From Parelaphostrongylus tenuis (Eukaryota; Nematoda; Chromadorea; Rhabditida; Metastrongylidae): a DNA stretch of 64,000 nt. Of this stretch, positions 26,300 to 37,952 are shown in pieces; position 1 is the stretch's first letter, and every line of letters starts with the position of its first letter. The position numbers and the translations under genes are program-made. The notes under the pieces were generated by a model. The model was not told the origin of the DNA. It worked only from the letters and a program-made list of their open reading frames with translations, and did not search any database. Where the stretch lies: the NCBI GenBank assembly GCA_019055375.1, contig JAHQIW010000291.1, positions 1-64,000 on the forward strand, written 5' to 3'.

Positions 26300-29200
26300 C
26301 AGATAGTTTAAATCGCGACAATCTCTATAGTGTACTTTATTTTCATGTTTCACACTCGCGAAATTCTCCTGACCAAAATTTTCCCTAGACTTTTAATGAT
26401 TATTCGATAACTGCCATGTGAGACGTTTCATCCCACACGGCGCGACGTCAAATCTCCTCAGCTTGTAATGGTGGAGCCGCGCCCCATGAGAAAGGTGACG
26501 CACCTGTTGACCAGACAGACGCCAGACAGCATGATGGAATCGAGTAGACGAACACCGATTCTGAGGAAGCATTTTCAACATGAAACGCCTGAAATTTGTT
26601 GAAAAACTCATACAGAGATAATATTAGTGAAGGATCATCCATATATGTCATATTCCATCTACATTTCCTATGTTTCACCGAGAAAACTACATCTCAAATG
26701 ATAACCATAGTGACAATGATAACAGTAATAATAACAGTGGTGAAATGACAAAGATTACAGCAGTAGATAATGTTCATGGATCAGATAGATCAAAAAATTC
26801 ATTGTATTGCAATAAGCAAAATCATTTTTGGCAAACAAGCTTTGTTTTGTGATTGTTTTCGCACAACCTTGTCGGGCGTGCTCTCCTCTGCCTTTGTTCT
26901 CATTCTCAATTTGCTCACGGCCTCAATCACCTACTGTGACGGCGACGTCTCCTATCGCGAGAATGAAGGCGCTCGTGGCAACGGAGACGCAGAAAGCACA
27001 ACATTCCCGCGGAGAGATGCAGATTCCCCTCCCCCCAAGTGTCGTGCAAGCGACGGTGCGACGCCGCCTGCTCTTTGGCGGTGGTCGCCAATGAGTTAGA
27101 TCTAGGGTTTTATTCCACTTTGAAGAAAACTCTAGATAAATTATATGACTCTAGTACTCTGAGATCTTCTGTACACGCTCATATGCTTTTCATTTATAAG
27201 CTTCTGATGCATAAGCCTAAGTTTAGGCTTATAAGCGGATTCATTTGGCAAGATAAAATGGAATTGAAAAGTCTAAGTTTACAGAACTACAGAACGAAAC
27301 TTCTTCACGCTCAGCTCCAGAAAAATTTGGATACGTGCTATCAAATATCCGCTGTCGCAAAAGCGCAGTGACTTGATGTCAATGTGAAATTTCACCACAA
27401 ACCCGAGGAAAGAATGCGTGCCGAGTGCGAAACCCAAGTTTTCTAGTTATTAAAGCGTATTGAAGCCTTATTTAAGAAGCAAGTACTGCAAATCTTGAGG
27501 TTTAGGTCAACAACTTAGTGGTAAAAGTTTAGAGAATAGGATGTGTTCAGCAAAAAATGCCTAAAGATGAAAATTATTTTTTTTCACTCTCAAAGTTGAA
27601 AGTTTTTTCGAAAACCGAATACGACATTGAAATTTTCGAAACTTAAGCTGCCAAATAATTATCGAAAATGTAAAATAGAGCAAAAACGCTTGTTTACTAA
27701 GAGGCTGAAACAGGGTTCGGATAACGCAAATGTTTCAAAAAATCAAAGAAAGCTCTTTTCGATTTATTTAGAAAATTCGTGCCAACTTTGAAAAACCTTA
27801 GTTTGTGATGATGGGCTATAAACTTGCGATATATATGCGATAAAAGATTTCAATGCGATAGCGACCAACGTCCAACAGAACGGGTCTTAGTCTACTTCGG
27901 AGCAATTTGAGGGCACACAGTCACCCTAACAATTCCACGACTACAACGTTGATTTTTGGGACAACGTGAGAACAAAAGCCTCAATAGCTAACAACACAGG
28001 AAAACAAGATCAAGCAGTGCCTAAAACGTATTGATCTTGACGTTTTTCAGTGTTCGATGAAAGATGTGTGATCCGCTCTATTGGACTTACGCTTGATGTA
28101 ATTCCTTGACCTAAGCCAAATATTTACTAGCATTTGAATGCTTGCTACCTTCGAAAAAAAATAGAGGTAATATAGCAACGGTGGCGCACTAAAAATCCCA
28201 ACTAATCGGTAGCGGTGGTGGTGACAAGATGCGACGATATCGACTGATAAACTAAGGGCTTTTGAAAATTGTGTTTCTTTTGAAACAATTGTGAAGCCCA
28301 CTGGGCCCTTCGTTCGTGTAATAGTGGCTTTACATGAGTTTTTTTCCATCATATTTCCTTGTTCGTGAAAAAAATCTGCTCTACACTGGTACAGTGCCTG
28401 TTTCTCGCAACCAACGTATCTCTAAAATCTTCCATGTTCTTTTTCGTGGTTCTGGAACACACTATGTTTGTAGGCGATAAAGAAAACTCATTCACCACAC
28501 AGCCACATTGATCTCATAATTTCATGAAGTTACGTTAGGCATGTAGATTAGATTTTCATCTTTTCTTAATAGTATCTGCATATGCTATACTTGCACAATG
28601 AATTCCAGTCAGCATGAAATGATCTAGTAAGCAATTACTGGTCAAAAATCGGGTTGGGTTGGCTCGAATCTCGTCGGCGAAAGACGAATTAAGCTTCATT
28701 TTTGATTGACTGCGCACCCAGTGCAAGCCGATAAATTCGCTACCTTTACCCCTCGATAAGAAATTTCAAATGTTCTGGAGGAAATGTTATTGGAAATGGG
28801 AAATCGAATTTCAAAAGTCAATTAATGTTGGAGGAATATAAGAAACTCATCGTTAATATCAGCAAAAGGAACGTGATATCCTATCCTCGTACTTTTCGCA
28901 TGGAGTACTTTCTTTCTACTTCATTGTTTAGGCGTAATATAGTAATAAAAGGCGTAATACCGTGTTCTTCTACCTGGCTAGTCAGATATGCACGACAACG
29001 TATGGTAAATGCAGTTTTTAAAAAAACCATAAGTGCACAAATTTAATGCCCTGTGCGTATCAAGTCTTATTAAAGCTGATAGGTTTAAGTGGCTACACCA
29101 TATAGCCATATCTTGAAAGGTGGCGCTCAGGTGTGAAGTAGAGGTGCTATCATGCCAGCTTCAAGAACCCGCAACGATTCTTTATTTTACAAACATGAAA

Positions 29201-29730
29201 AAATGGAACTAAATGTGGCCAGCTCGGCAAATATCTTTTTGTGTATCTTTTTTCCATAGTTGTCACATGAGTGGTCAATTTTAGAAGTTTTATACAATAT
29301 TTACAGATTGTCACTTATAATTTCTACAGAGATGTGGTGGTTGCGCTTATGTGCCTATAGAGCATAAGTGTTTCACTTGTCTCACCTGCCATCCCACGGA
29401 TTGTCATGTGACTCGAGCGGGCATCAGTAAAAAATTCATCTTCTCCGATCACGTACAAAAGGCTTCCGCATCCTTCTCCTTGTAGGAAATTGTCGAGCAT
29501 CATTATTTTAAGTCTTTCTTAAAAAAAATGCGAACCATTGGGAGGGGAGGGGGATCTTTTTTTGATTCGGTTGAAATCTCGAGAAATCAAGTGGGCAACA
29601 ACTCTCGTCCATCGATTGCCGTTAGAATGCATTACTTATACGGCCTAGTTGGTCTTCGATAGCTTGGAGTGTAAAGCAAAGTTTTTTGAACTCCGATCGT
29701 TGTCGTAAGTCACAACTACAGAATATCATA
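26300..29730. other. Mostly unassigned sequence with one GC-rich block
   Basis: AT-rich except for a block at about 26860-27105 that is rich in CG dinucleotides (ctcgtggcaacgg, ccgcggagag, gtgcgacgccgcc). That block is open in two plus-strand frames and could be an exon or a promoter region. I recognise no protein family in any frame. Confidence 0.35.
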
Positions 29731-29837
29731 TTTTTAGTTTCGAGAGTTTTCTTCAGACCACGTTCGAATTTCAACATATCTCGTCATTACTATTTGAGCC
29801 AATGTGTCATGTGATTTGTTGTATAGGCTGACTTATA

Positions 29838-29890
29838 CAGCCCAATACACGTGTTTCGACCTTGATGGTCTCATCAGTCGTGCGGTACGA
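29838..29890 (-). ncRNA. Hammerhead ribozyme-like motif, family A, core intact
   Basis: The minus strand reads CUGAUGA (complement of 29871-29877), then GACC-AUCAA-GGUC as stem-loop II, then GAAA and the palindromic CACGUG followed by UA. Stem I pairing is weak (GCACGA against UUGGGC), so activity is doubtful. Confidence 0.6.
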
Positions 29891-29957
29891 GTTCTTCGTC
29901 TCCTACTCTTAGTGAAGGGGATTGAGCGCCCCAAGGGGATTGGCTAAAGACGAAGGG

Positions 29958-30008
29958 TACAGCCCGACTGATGAGACCGTCAAGGTCAAAGCACGTGTAT
30001 CGGGTTCT
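29958..30008 (+). ncRNA. Hammerhead ribozyme-like motif, family A, GAAA mutated
   Basis: AGCCCGA (29961-29967) can pair with UCGGGUU after the cleavage site. CUGAUGA (29968-29974) and GACC/GGUC stem II are intact. The conserved GAAA after stem II reads AAAG, which should inactivate it. Confidence 0.6.
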
Positions 30009-30099
30009 ATAAGTGAGCCTATTTGACAGACCACATGACATGGCTCAAATAATAATGATGAGACAACTACAAAAACTTTTGCCCATTCGTGAGATAGCA

Positions 30100-32420
30100 T
30101 AAAATCTTAGCACCGACCTTTTAACTGCGCGTTTGTTAACCCCAAGTGATCTTTCATTCTGTCTTCGCAGCAAGCACGCCTCTAATGCATAGACAACGAT
30201 AAATCATTGAATTAGAAAAAGATGAGCGCGGAGTCGGGAGCTCTGTTTTCCCTTCTCTGAATCCTCGATGCTTTTTCACGCTTCCCAGTTGCTCGCTTCC
30301 TCCTGATCAACTCTGGGACCAAGTCGTCATTATCTGGACCTCTAGACCTAGGCAGACGCAACTGGATCATTTACAAATGTCTCTTCTGTTAATATAAAAC
30401 CGAGCCACCGTATTTATGTGAGCTGATGAGAAGCTCTTCAAGTGTTCAGGTCTTATCTTTTCTGAACCAAGTGTTGTTTGATTATTCATCAACGAAATTG
30501 TATTTCGTAATTCGTAAGAGAGAACAGGAGGAATAACAAATCCACCTTTTTTCTATTTCATATGATGGGAAGACTATATAGCTACTGAAGGAACCCGAGT
30601 TGTGATCGTGGATGGTTTTTTCTTTTTTCATTTCCTTTCTGGAAGCTTAAGTGTTTCGTTAAAGTGGGAAGCTGTAACTTTTTGTTTGACGTGCTTGCAG
30701 TTTTGTAATTGGCAGGACTTCGATGGATTTTGCGAATGCCCTTCTCAGCTTTTGCCGCTTTGGTCATCACTGCTCTATTCACTTTTTAAGAACTTTGCAG
30801 CGTTGCGGATTCGGACTTGAGTTGTGGATTGCCTGCGGTACAAACGAGTTCATTTTGACATGGTCGCTCTAATTTTCAGGAGACAATCGTTTCTTGGTGG
30901 CTTTCAGGCTCACGATTATCATAACTCTAATGCAAATAATACGAAGCATTTTCAACGTGAAAGCAACATTTTTGAAGTTCAAAAATAACTGGAAGTATGT
31001 TCGTTTTCTCAAGGAAGTTTCCTTGTTGAAAATCCGAAATATTGAGAAGCATTTATGTTGATTTCATTAAAATTATCCTTCAGGAAGTCTGCTTAATGAT
31101 ATTCCATCATAAAGTGAAGGTAATGCTTCCTTGAAACCTTATTTAACCAGATTTGCATTGGAGTGCGCACTAATCTTCGTAAGCCGTTCGAACGGCGTCT
31201 GCAAAGGGTTAACTCTTTTATACATCGCTTGGGAACGCGCCACGTAACCTCGGGACTAAACGGGCAGAGATACCTCTATTAGGGAGAACCGTGGAGTGTA
31301 AAGGCACATTGAATAGAAGAGCTTATATGTCAAAATGATTGTGAAATGTGCATAAAGTAATGTCAGTTGTTCGAAAGAGATTTGTAAAGAAAAAATTCAG
31401 CGGAGAAACGTCTACAGGCTCGAGACTTTATGGTGCTCACAGAGGTACATTCCATGAAAGCATTTGATGCAGGTAATTTTGTTCTCATCTATATCTTCTA
31501 TTCACGTCAAAGAAGTTTGTAAAAGTTTTCCATCGTATTCTTTGGGATTTCTTGTTATGTCTTTGCCAAAAAGTCTCCTGAGTTGCAAATTCTGGTTCAC
31601 AATTACGCCAAATATGCGTAGTCGTCGAAAGATTCAGATCAGACGATTGCTCTCGCTCAGATAAAAGTTGCGGACGAGTGGGTTTACCCAAGAAAGGGAC
31701 CTGGTAGAGTATCAAGTTCACGAATCTATGTTTTCCTTTTTGAGCGATTTTCGTGGTAGTTGTGTTTGGTGATCCATTGAGCGAGAACAATAAAGTACAA
31801 CAAAGATTTGTTCAGCAAAATGACGGCTCAAAAAAAGATGAGTTCAATATGACTCATGCAGGCTGCCTTGTTATGGAACACTTGGGTTAAGTATGACATA
31901 TGTCTTCGTGAGGCTATTAACAAAATGACAACCATGCTTTTTTGGAAAAAAGTTGACACGCGAGTAGTCTTGATCATTGGCTCCTCTCTAGAGCTGTTAT
32001 CAACTGGAATGAATCGCATAACAGATAAGCACTAAAATTTTATGACAATTTTCGACTTTTCATTCACCATCACCGTATCTTGAATGATGTGATAACCACT
32101 CACATGTTAACACCAAATGCCAAAATTACACAACTTATAATACTTGCAACAACCCAAAAGTCCGACTATCTCTAAACCTCGGCATGATTGAAGAAATGGA
32201 ACATTTCTCACGAACTATCCTTTTCTTTATTTAAAACTTGCACAAAGTTGTCGATCTCTTCTTTTTCTCAAAGCTCGATGGCTAACGTTTTGCGGCAACG
32301 CATTCGTCATAACCTAGACATATAAATCATACCATATCTGATTATTCGGTTAATATATCGCAGGCATCAAAAGTTTAGTAGAAAAGAAATCACAGTCTAG
32401 TCATTTTGAAAAACCGCACC
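30100..32420. other. Unassigned sequence
   Basis: No recognisable gene or repeat. One 101-codon minus-strand frame at 31485-31790 is listed separately. Confidence 0.35.
31485..31790 (-). CDS. Unclassified 101-codon open frame
   Basis: An uninterrupted minus-strand frame containing GKPTRPQLLSEREQSSDLN and EFATQETFWQRHNKKSQR. Its composition looks more protein-like than neighbouring frames, but I recognise no family and see no convincing splice sites. It could be a transposon fragment. Confidence 0.15.
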   Translation of the reverse strand: MFSLNGSPNTTTTKIAQKGKHRFVNLILYQVPFLGKPTRPQLLSEREQSSDLNLSTTTHIWRNCEPEFATQETFWQRHNKKSQRIRWKTFTNFFDVNRRYR

Positions 32421-32479
32421 TTTCTTTGTTTATAAGGCAGGTCTAATGTGACACCATTTATGAAATAAACCACACTCAG

Positions 32480-32870
32480 ACTGGAAGATGAATGTGAGAT
32501 AAGGTGCCAAATCACTTGCTATGTTTAGGCATTCCCCCTCGTATTTATTTCCGGTCGTTTGTGGTTCATGCAAATGGCTTCAGGAGTTTTCGCGCCAATG
32601 TAATTGATTCTTGTCCCAGGATTTTCACTACCGCATCAGAGTGCGTGTTGTCATGTTTTTCCACTCTGTGTGCCTCTAAAGGCTTACTTGTTTTGCTGAG
32701 TCTTTGCCATCCATGTGTTCTTTGACGCGGATCAAAAGTGGTCTTCCCGTCTCACCAATATATTCCACACCGCATGTTGTGCACGGGATCAGGTATAATG
32801 TACCCGAACTCACGCAATCTCCTTCTCTGTCAGTCTTACACAATCGGTCGTACAAGCGGTTCCGAACCAA
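32480..32870 (-). pseudogene. PLE GIY-YIG endonuclease domain, frameshifted
   Basis: The minus strand reads RNRLYDRLCKT, SGTLYLIPCTTCGVEYIGE and TGRPLLIRVKEHMDGKD, a clear GIY-YIG domain with TLYLIP and EYIGETGRP as the signature strands. A frameshift after KQVSL separates it from HRVEKHDNTHSDAVVKILGQ and LARKLLKPF downstream. Confidence 0.75.
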
Positions 32871-33099
32871 TTGGCGACGTAATGATTACGAGAGGGGAAT
32901 GCCTGAACATAACAAGTTATGTGGCAGCTTATCGCAGATCCATCTTATAGTATGAGTGTGGTTTATTCCATAAATCGTGTCACACTTGACCAGTCTGTGG
33001 AGTTTTTCAGAATGACTACACTGTTGATTTTCTGTTCTATTAGATATTTGATACTTGTGAAATAGGAATCAAATATGGTATGGTTTGTACGTCTAGGCT

Positions 33100-33138
33100 C
33101 TGACAAAAGCGTTGCAGCCGAAACATTAGCCATCGAGT
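33100..33138 (+). ncRNA. Decayed hammerhead-like motif in PLE tail
   Basis: gctctgacaaaagcgttgca then gccgaaacattagcc follows the layout of the motif at 143-190, but the core reads CUGACAA instead of CUGANGA. It lies 3' of the PLE C-terminus on the same strand. Confidence 0.35.
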
Positions 33139-33474
33139 TTTGAATAAAAGAAGAAATTACCAACCTCGTACAAGTTTTATAATACTTGCTTCTTCGCTTT
33201 ACATAGAATATGTTCCATGAATTTGAAAATCATTATCCTCTCAAAAGTGCTGTCTCGATGGTAGCCAATGTGACCTTCCAGTTTCAATAAAGCAGATCTG
33301 TCTGATGAGTACAAGTACAAAATTGTATTCACATGAAATAGGAGTGTATTCAACGTAAAAGTGACGTGCAATACACATGTAGGCGCTGTTCTAACTCCTC
33401 ACCCAGTGCACATGAAGCTGTCCATTCTCCCGAGGTCGCAAAATTTGCATTGGACTTGTCTCGTAGTATAGCCG

Positions 33475-33625
33475 CACACAGCTGATAGATTGATGGGCCA
33501 TCACGAGTTATAGTAATGGACATTTTGCATATTCGTCCAATCACCTCTAACAATTCTTGATGAAGTCGATTGTATGCCGCTTCATCCAGAGATTGTCCAA
33601 CGCCGAGAGCTTTATCCTCTACAAT
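33475..33625 (+). repeat. SINE-A 3' part
   Basis: gggccatcacgagttatagt, 'ttgatgaagtcga' and 'caacgccgagagctttatc' match the body and 3' end of SINE-A as seen at 45.97-46.24 kb. Confidence 0.65.
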
Positions 33626-34017
33626 TTTATAAACAGAATAGGAACTTATTTGTTAGACGGCGACAAATTTGAAACCGATCTCATTCACTGGACAGGAATT
33701 TTTCATAGGAGTGTCAGTAATCATTTCAAAGCCTAATCTCTGGCTGCAGTCCCACGTCGCTTTTTTTTTTGACAGCACTCTTTTCAAACGCTGTAAGATC
33801 CAGAACGATGTTCCACACTCCCCTTTTGCTTTCATTTTTATCACGCATAAGTCGTTAAGAGCACGAAAGGCATATCGACGTGTAAAAAATTTTCCGTAGA
33901 ATCGGAATCATACGTTTTATCTGGAGTTTCTGCAGATGCGTCAAAAACCTGAAAACCTATAAAACGCTATCGCTGCCACGCGTTTGCTGTCGAATTTAGC
34001 CAGTGCAAAATGAACAA

Positions 34018-34150
34018 TGTCGTTGGTCAATTTGTCTGAGGATAATAGAACTGACTTGATACATCAGAAAAGACCAGATATGAATCTCAAAGGATCCTTG
34101 ATGGAGCCAAATGCAAGGCGCATCCCTCAGGGATCGAACGACGCTAAGTG
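34018..34150 (+). repeat. SINE-A fragment
   Basis: aatttgtctgaggataatag and 'ctgacttgatacatc' match the SINE-A body, followed by 'cctcagggatcgaacgacgc', a variant of its usual 3' end. Confidence 0.55.
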
Positions 34151-34254
34151 TCACTTATCTTTGTACCTCAGCTTGTAGCGAATTTCGCAAGTAGACGAAT
34201 AAATAAGTGAAGTTTCCTTCAATCAGAATTTCTTATATCCGCTTGAGGGCTGGT

Positions 34255-34380
34255 ATGATGTTATAAATACATATCCAGTAATGGTGAGTTATGTGCGAAA
34301 TTGAACGTTTTAACGTAGTACGGGATTCGAACCTGTATACATCCTCTTCAGAAGCGCGTGTTCACCATAGCACTGCCGGC
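34255..34380 (-). repeat. SINE-C copy
   Basis: The minus strand has a tRNA-like head ending in caggttcgaatcccgta (B-box), then a 'gcacataactcacc' tail at the same spacing as other SINE-C copies. Confidence 0.55.
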
Positions 34381-34918
34381 CCTCGTTCTGCCATCACTCT
34401 TTTTTTCCCCTTTTTCTTCTCTCTGTCTTCAAGAACATAAACACTCTGGAGTTCAGAAGTCATTTTTTCGCTTTTTGTTTTTCGTTGCATTGTTCGATCC
34501 ACACACTTTGGCACCATTTGCATGCCGGTGCTTTTATTGATGCTCCTGCTGTCAAGCTTGCGCCTACATTTTTGAAGATTTGATATCTTCCATGGTTTTT
34601 GAGCTATCCAATAGAATCAAAGTGGACAATTATAGTACCTTATACACGTGAAATAGCAGGTGTGATAGAGATAAAGTAGTCTCCTACTTACTTCTGTAAA
34701 GTGCTTAAATTCTTATATGCTGCGGTGTCAGATGGACCGCTTATATACTCCGATGTTAGATGAGCTGCTGACTTTATCAAGAATCCAGTATCGCTGTCAT
34801 TTGTGTACGGGAAAGATGTGGCGGGCTCAATGCCATATCGCGAAGTCGAATCCTTCTCTTTGATTTTTCCTATCAAGTGCCATCCATTAATTGCGTAGTG
34901 TAAGTAGGATAGAAGATA

Positions 34919-35175
34919 ATAATGAACAAAGCTTTCGGCGTTGATCAACCTCTGAGGGACGTATCGTGCATTCGACTTCATCAAGCCTCGTTTGTGGTGA
35001 TTGAATTCCTCTGGCCTTTACAGTGGACTTGTTCGGACTGGTGATGGCCTGCCGATGGATCGAGACAATGTTGCTATCCTCTCCTACAAGTCTGAAATCA
35101 ATCCACTGAACCCGGAGGCTTAGTAAGCCTTCAGTGCAGGATCGAAAAATCGTTCACCTATGTGTCGCAGGGTAC
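34919..35175 (-). repeat. SINE-A copy
   Basis: On the minus strand the head with a cgatcctgcac B-box variant is followed by 'aggcttactaagcc', 'ggagaggatagcaac' and 'gccaggccatcacc'-like body. It ends with gttgatcaacgccgaaagct near 34930. Confidence 0.65.
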
Positions 35176-35364
35176 CTGCGAATGAGATGCTAACTAAGAT
35201 TACTTCCTTAGTGTGCCCTTCAACTTGAAACGCGACATTTCTAAGAAGATTCATGGACTCCGTACCAAAGCAGAACAATGGAGTCTGATAGAATATTTTA
35301 AGACTTGGAGGTCATCTATAGTGCATCATAGTGAGGTCATCTATTTCATATTTCAGATGGCATC

Positions 35365-35418
35365 TATAGTGCTTGATGTACGTTTCAGCGCTTTCGCACG
35401 CTTCATCAGTACCACATG
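35365..35418 (-). ncRNA. Hammerhead ribozyme-like motif, family B
   Basis: The minus strand reads CUGAUGA (complement of 35403-35409), AGCG-UGCGAAAG-CGCU as a perfect four-pair stem II, then GAAAC GUAC. Stem I cannot be paired well and the cleavage-site triplet is not clear. Surrounding sequence resembles the units in ADSL introns 2 and 10. Confidence 0.5.
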
Positions 35419-35859
35419 CCTTTCGGTTTACCCCTACAACTAAGGTTAGCGGTGCCGAACATGCATCACTGAAAATCTCAAAATATTCCGTCGGACCTCT
35501 TCTATCGACCGCTTTTTTATGAGACCCGCGCAAAATGACAACGTGGATTCCTTTATAGAGCATTATTTAACCTCAGGGGATCGGCTGTACCAAGGGAGGG
35601 TGTACTGATGAGTTCCAATAGAACGAAAAGGCGCCTGTATAGCACTAGATTTGAGAGCTTAGAACATGTTGTATCCTATCAGACTATTCTGTCACACTGA
35701 ATTGAATTTCAACTGAGGTCCCAAAAGTCAGTCGACTGGAACAATATTGTTATATGCGTTTCAACTGAAACAAAACAAGTTCAAGCGAAAGCTTCTCCCT
35801 CTAAGGCAGTGTCATTTTTTGAACCTCATGATTCCATTTACACGCATTAATCATGCGTT

Positions 35860-36210
35860 GTAGTATAAGCATAATCACTAGTTATTTATTACAATTTACT
35901 CGACCCGTCATCACAATTTGCAGTGCGGATCCCAGCGTATCCTGCATTCTGTTCATTTGCTCGTTTTCCTGCATCCTCCATGAAGGCTATCTAATACTCA
36001 AACTATTGTTGGTTCGTGTGCTGTTCGAGAATTTCGTGTTCTCTATGAGTGTCGTGGAATGCTGGTCAAGACGATTCCCCTTGCCAGTCTTTGAGGTACA
36101 CGAACTAAGGCGTTCGTTGAACTACTGCTGACTGAGGGGGATCCAACCAGCGTAACGCTTTCTGATACACTTCATCACAAACCACTAGGCCTATCCCTCA
36201 CCACCCCTCC
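35860..36210 (-). repeat. SINE-D copy
   Basis: It is colinear with 39.5-39.8 kb: ctcgacccgtcatcacaatt, 'gtgcggatcccag', 'tcctccatgaaggctatctaat' and 'gtcgtggaatgctggtcaaga'. The minus-strand head has tggttggatccccc in the B-box position and 'cctagtggtttgtgatgaag' as A-box region. Confidence 0.6.
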
Positions 36211-36349
36211 CCCCTTCTTTTCCTCACTTTTATGAGTATACATTAGTTGGAAATGCTGTAAAGATCCAGTTCACAAAGAAATTCCTCACGATAGTCATTG
36301 AAATTGATGACTACAGCAGATCACATGCTGTCATTTACATATCTGAAAG

Positions 36350-36440
36350 TGCTGAGAGGTATGCAAAACTATGGACTTTGGGCGGAGTTGAACTCGAGAC
36401 TCATCACCTCCGGAGACACCTGCTAACCACTGCTTCACGC
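36350..36440 (-). repeat. SINE-C tRNA-like head
   Basis: The minus strand reads gaagcagtggttagcaggtg then cgagttcaactccgccc, which are A- and B-box positions of a tRNA-like head. Confidence 0.55.
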
Positions 36441-36962
36441 TTGAGATTTGAAGTTCTGTAGTATTTGTAACGGATGTCATTTGTGAAGCAGAAAATAAGG
36501 TGCTCTAATGCGCATACGTTTTGCCAGATTCTTTTTCTTATCATAGAATTAACCCATCTCCTCCACGCGACCTCTCGGGTTTTTTTTTTGGAAAGTCAAG
36601 ATAGTTTATCGATTTCTCGATTAGTTGATGAGTTTTGTAGTTTGTTTATCCTCTAAAAGACGTCTTCCTCCATCGCTCAGGATCGATAAGTATCTTTTCT
36701 GGATGTTTATTCGACTTTAAACTGTTTAATTCCATAAAACATCGGAACTGAGACTCAGATTCTCAAGGTTCGTTGCCCGGGCAATGCAGCCCGAAATCAT
36801 TGGGCAACTGGGGGGAAGGGGCTAGAGATCTCATCCAACCCTATTCGTCGAAAATCCTTCTCCCTTATTCGCTAGGATGGCTCAGATGCAGTCCTGCATA
36901 TGTAACTGTGATGAAAGCGATTTTAACCCAGTTGTTGAGAAATTTGGGGAGGAGGGGGCAGG

Positions 36963-37150
36963 GTGGCGGCCGAGTGATTGTGATACTTGTTGCGGCACAC
37001 GTGGAGCCGAGCCCCACCCCTCCGTTAGTCAATGACGAACGCCCTTCGGAACGCCGCAGCCAGGCTATCCTCGAGATTGCAAGGAGACAAACTCGACCAG
37101 TATTCTACGTGTTGCAGAAACAGCGTCGAAAAACGAATCAAATGCTAGTC
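36963..37150 (+). repeat. SINE-B copy
   Basis: It starts ggcggccgagtgattgtgat, has gagccgagccccacccc in the B-box position, and runs through 'ggctatcctcgagattgcaaggagac' to a tail near 37150. It is tandem with the next copy. Confidence 0.7.
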
Positions 37151-37205
37151 TTCGAATCCTCCCTTTCAGCATTGTGATGATTTCACACCTATACATCCAA
37201 GCAGG

Positions 37206-37400
37206 GAGGTTGCGTGGCCGAGTGGTTGTGATGGTTGTCGCGGCGCGCGTAGGATCGAACCCCATTCCCTTGTCACTCTCCGGCAGTCAACAACGAACGC
37301 CCTGCGGAACGCCACAGCCGGGCTATCCTCGAGATTGCAAGGCGACGTGCTTAACCAGTATTCCACGTCGTCCAAGAAGAAGACTAGAAACGAATTGAAT
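37206..37400 (+). repeat. SINE-B copy, tandem partner
   Basis: gcgtggccgagtggttgtga and ggatcgaaccccattcc form A- and B-boxes. The body matches the previous copy closely (about 240 bases apart). Confidence 0.7.
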
Positions 37401-37439
37401 GCTGGAAGTAGTGGGATGCGCACAGTGAGAAAAAAACGG

Positions 37440-37590
37440 TCTGTGGACGGATTAAATAACGTAACAAATAAAAAGTGATATCCAAGAATGCTGTAGTGCG
37501 CAAAAGTTTGGACCTGGGGCGGAACTTGAACCCGCGTCTCATGCTTTCCGGTAGCTCGTGTCAACCACTGGGTCACCGGGAAGAGTAGAC
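37440..37590 (-). repeat. SINE-C copy
   Basis: The minus strand reads ggtgacccagtggttgacac, then gcgggttcaagttccgcccc, then the 'gcgcactacagcattcttgg' tail typical of this family. Confidence 0.65.
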
Positions 37591-37952
37591 GCAGTTCCAG
37601 CTTCTCGCCGAGTTTCGAGAATTTCTCTTTATCGCTCGACATTCCTGCAATTGAATGGACTTCGCTGTGCACTTATATGTTTTTCTCAGAGCAAAAGGCT
37701 TTATTACTTCCTATTATATGTATTGCATGCTATGCGCATCGTCCGTTATGTGGTGATAGTCTTGAATGCCTCAAAGGAAACAAGAAACACTTTGTATCTT
37801 ACTTGGTCTTAGGAGCGTCTGTGTTGTCGAATCTTACTGGTAACATATCAATTCATATAGACAAAAGGAGCAAATGCTCTCCATAAAATAATCGCTACTC
37901 CTCGTATTTCAAAAGATATTATCTGCCAGAAGTGCAACTAAAGGCAGATGTG

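Larger units (their letters stand above)
29735..30095. mobile_element. Head-to-head pair of hammerhead-bearing repeat units (family A)
   Basis: Two inverted units meet near 29930. The outer parts match: tatttgagccaatgtgtcat at 29790 is complementary to sequence at 30035-30055, and each side carries a hammerhead-like segment. The flanks ('gagtgttttcttgagaccac'-like) recur around 47 and 54 kb. No open frame is visible. Confidence 0.65.
32420..33170. mobile_element. Penelope-like element, second head-to-head inverted dimer
   Basis: The left arm reads on the minus strand from about 32870 to 32420. The right arm reads on the plus strand from about 32872 to 33170. Both contain the C-terminal segment agaggggaatgcct-like (plus) / gagggggaatgcc (minus) and 'gagtgtggtttatt' at matching distances. 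The right arm is truncated at its 5' side, so only the last 25 or so codons and the tail remain. Confidence 0.65.

Noticed and set aside
26545..26590. ctgaggaagcattttcaaca followed by gaaac as another hammerhead
   Set aside because: CUGAGGA and GAAAC are present, but no stem II can pair between them and flanks do not match other copies clearly.
36773..37177. 134-codon plus-strand frame as a gene
   Set aside because: Most of it is SINE-B sequence; the frame is not kept in the tandem SINE copy.
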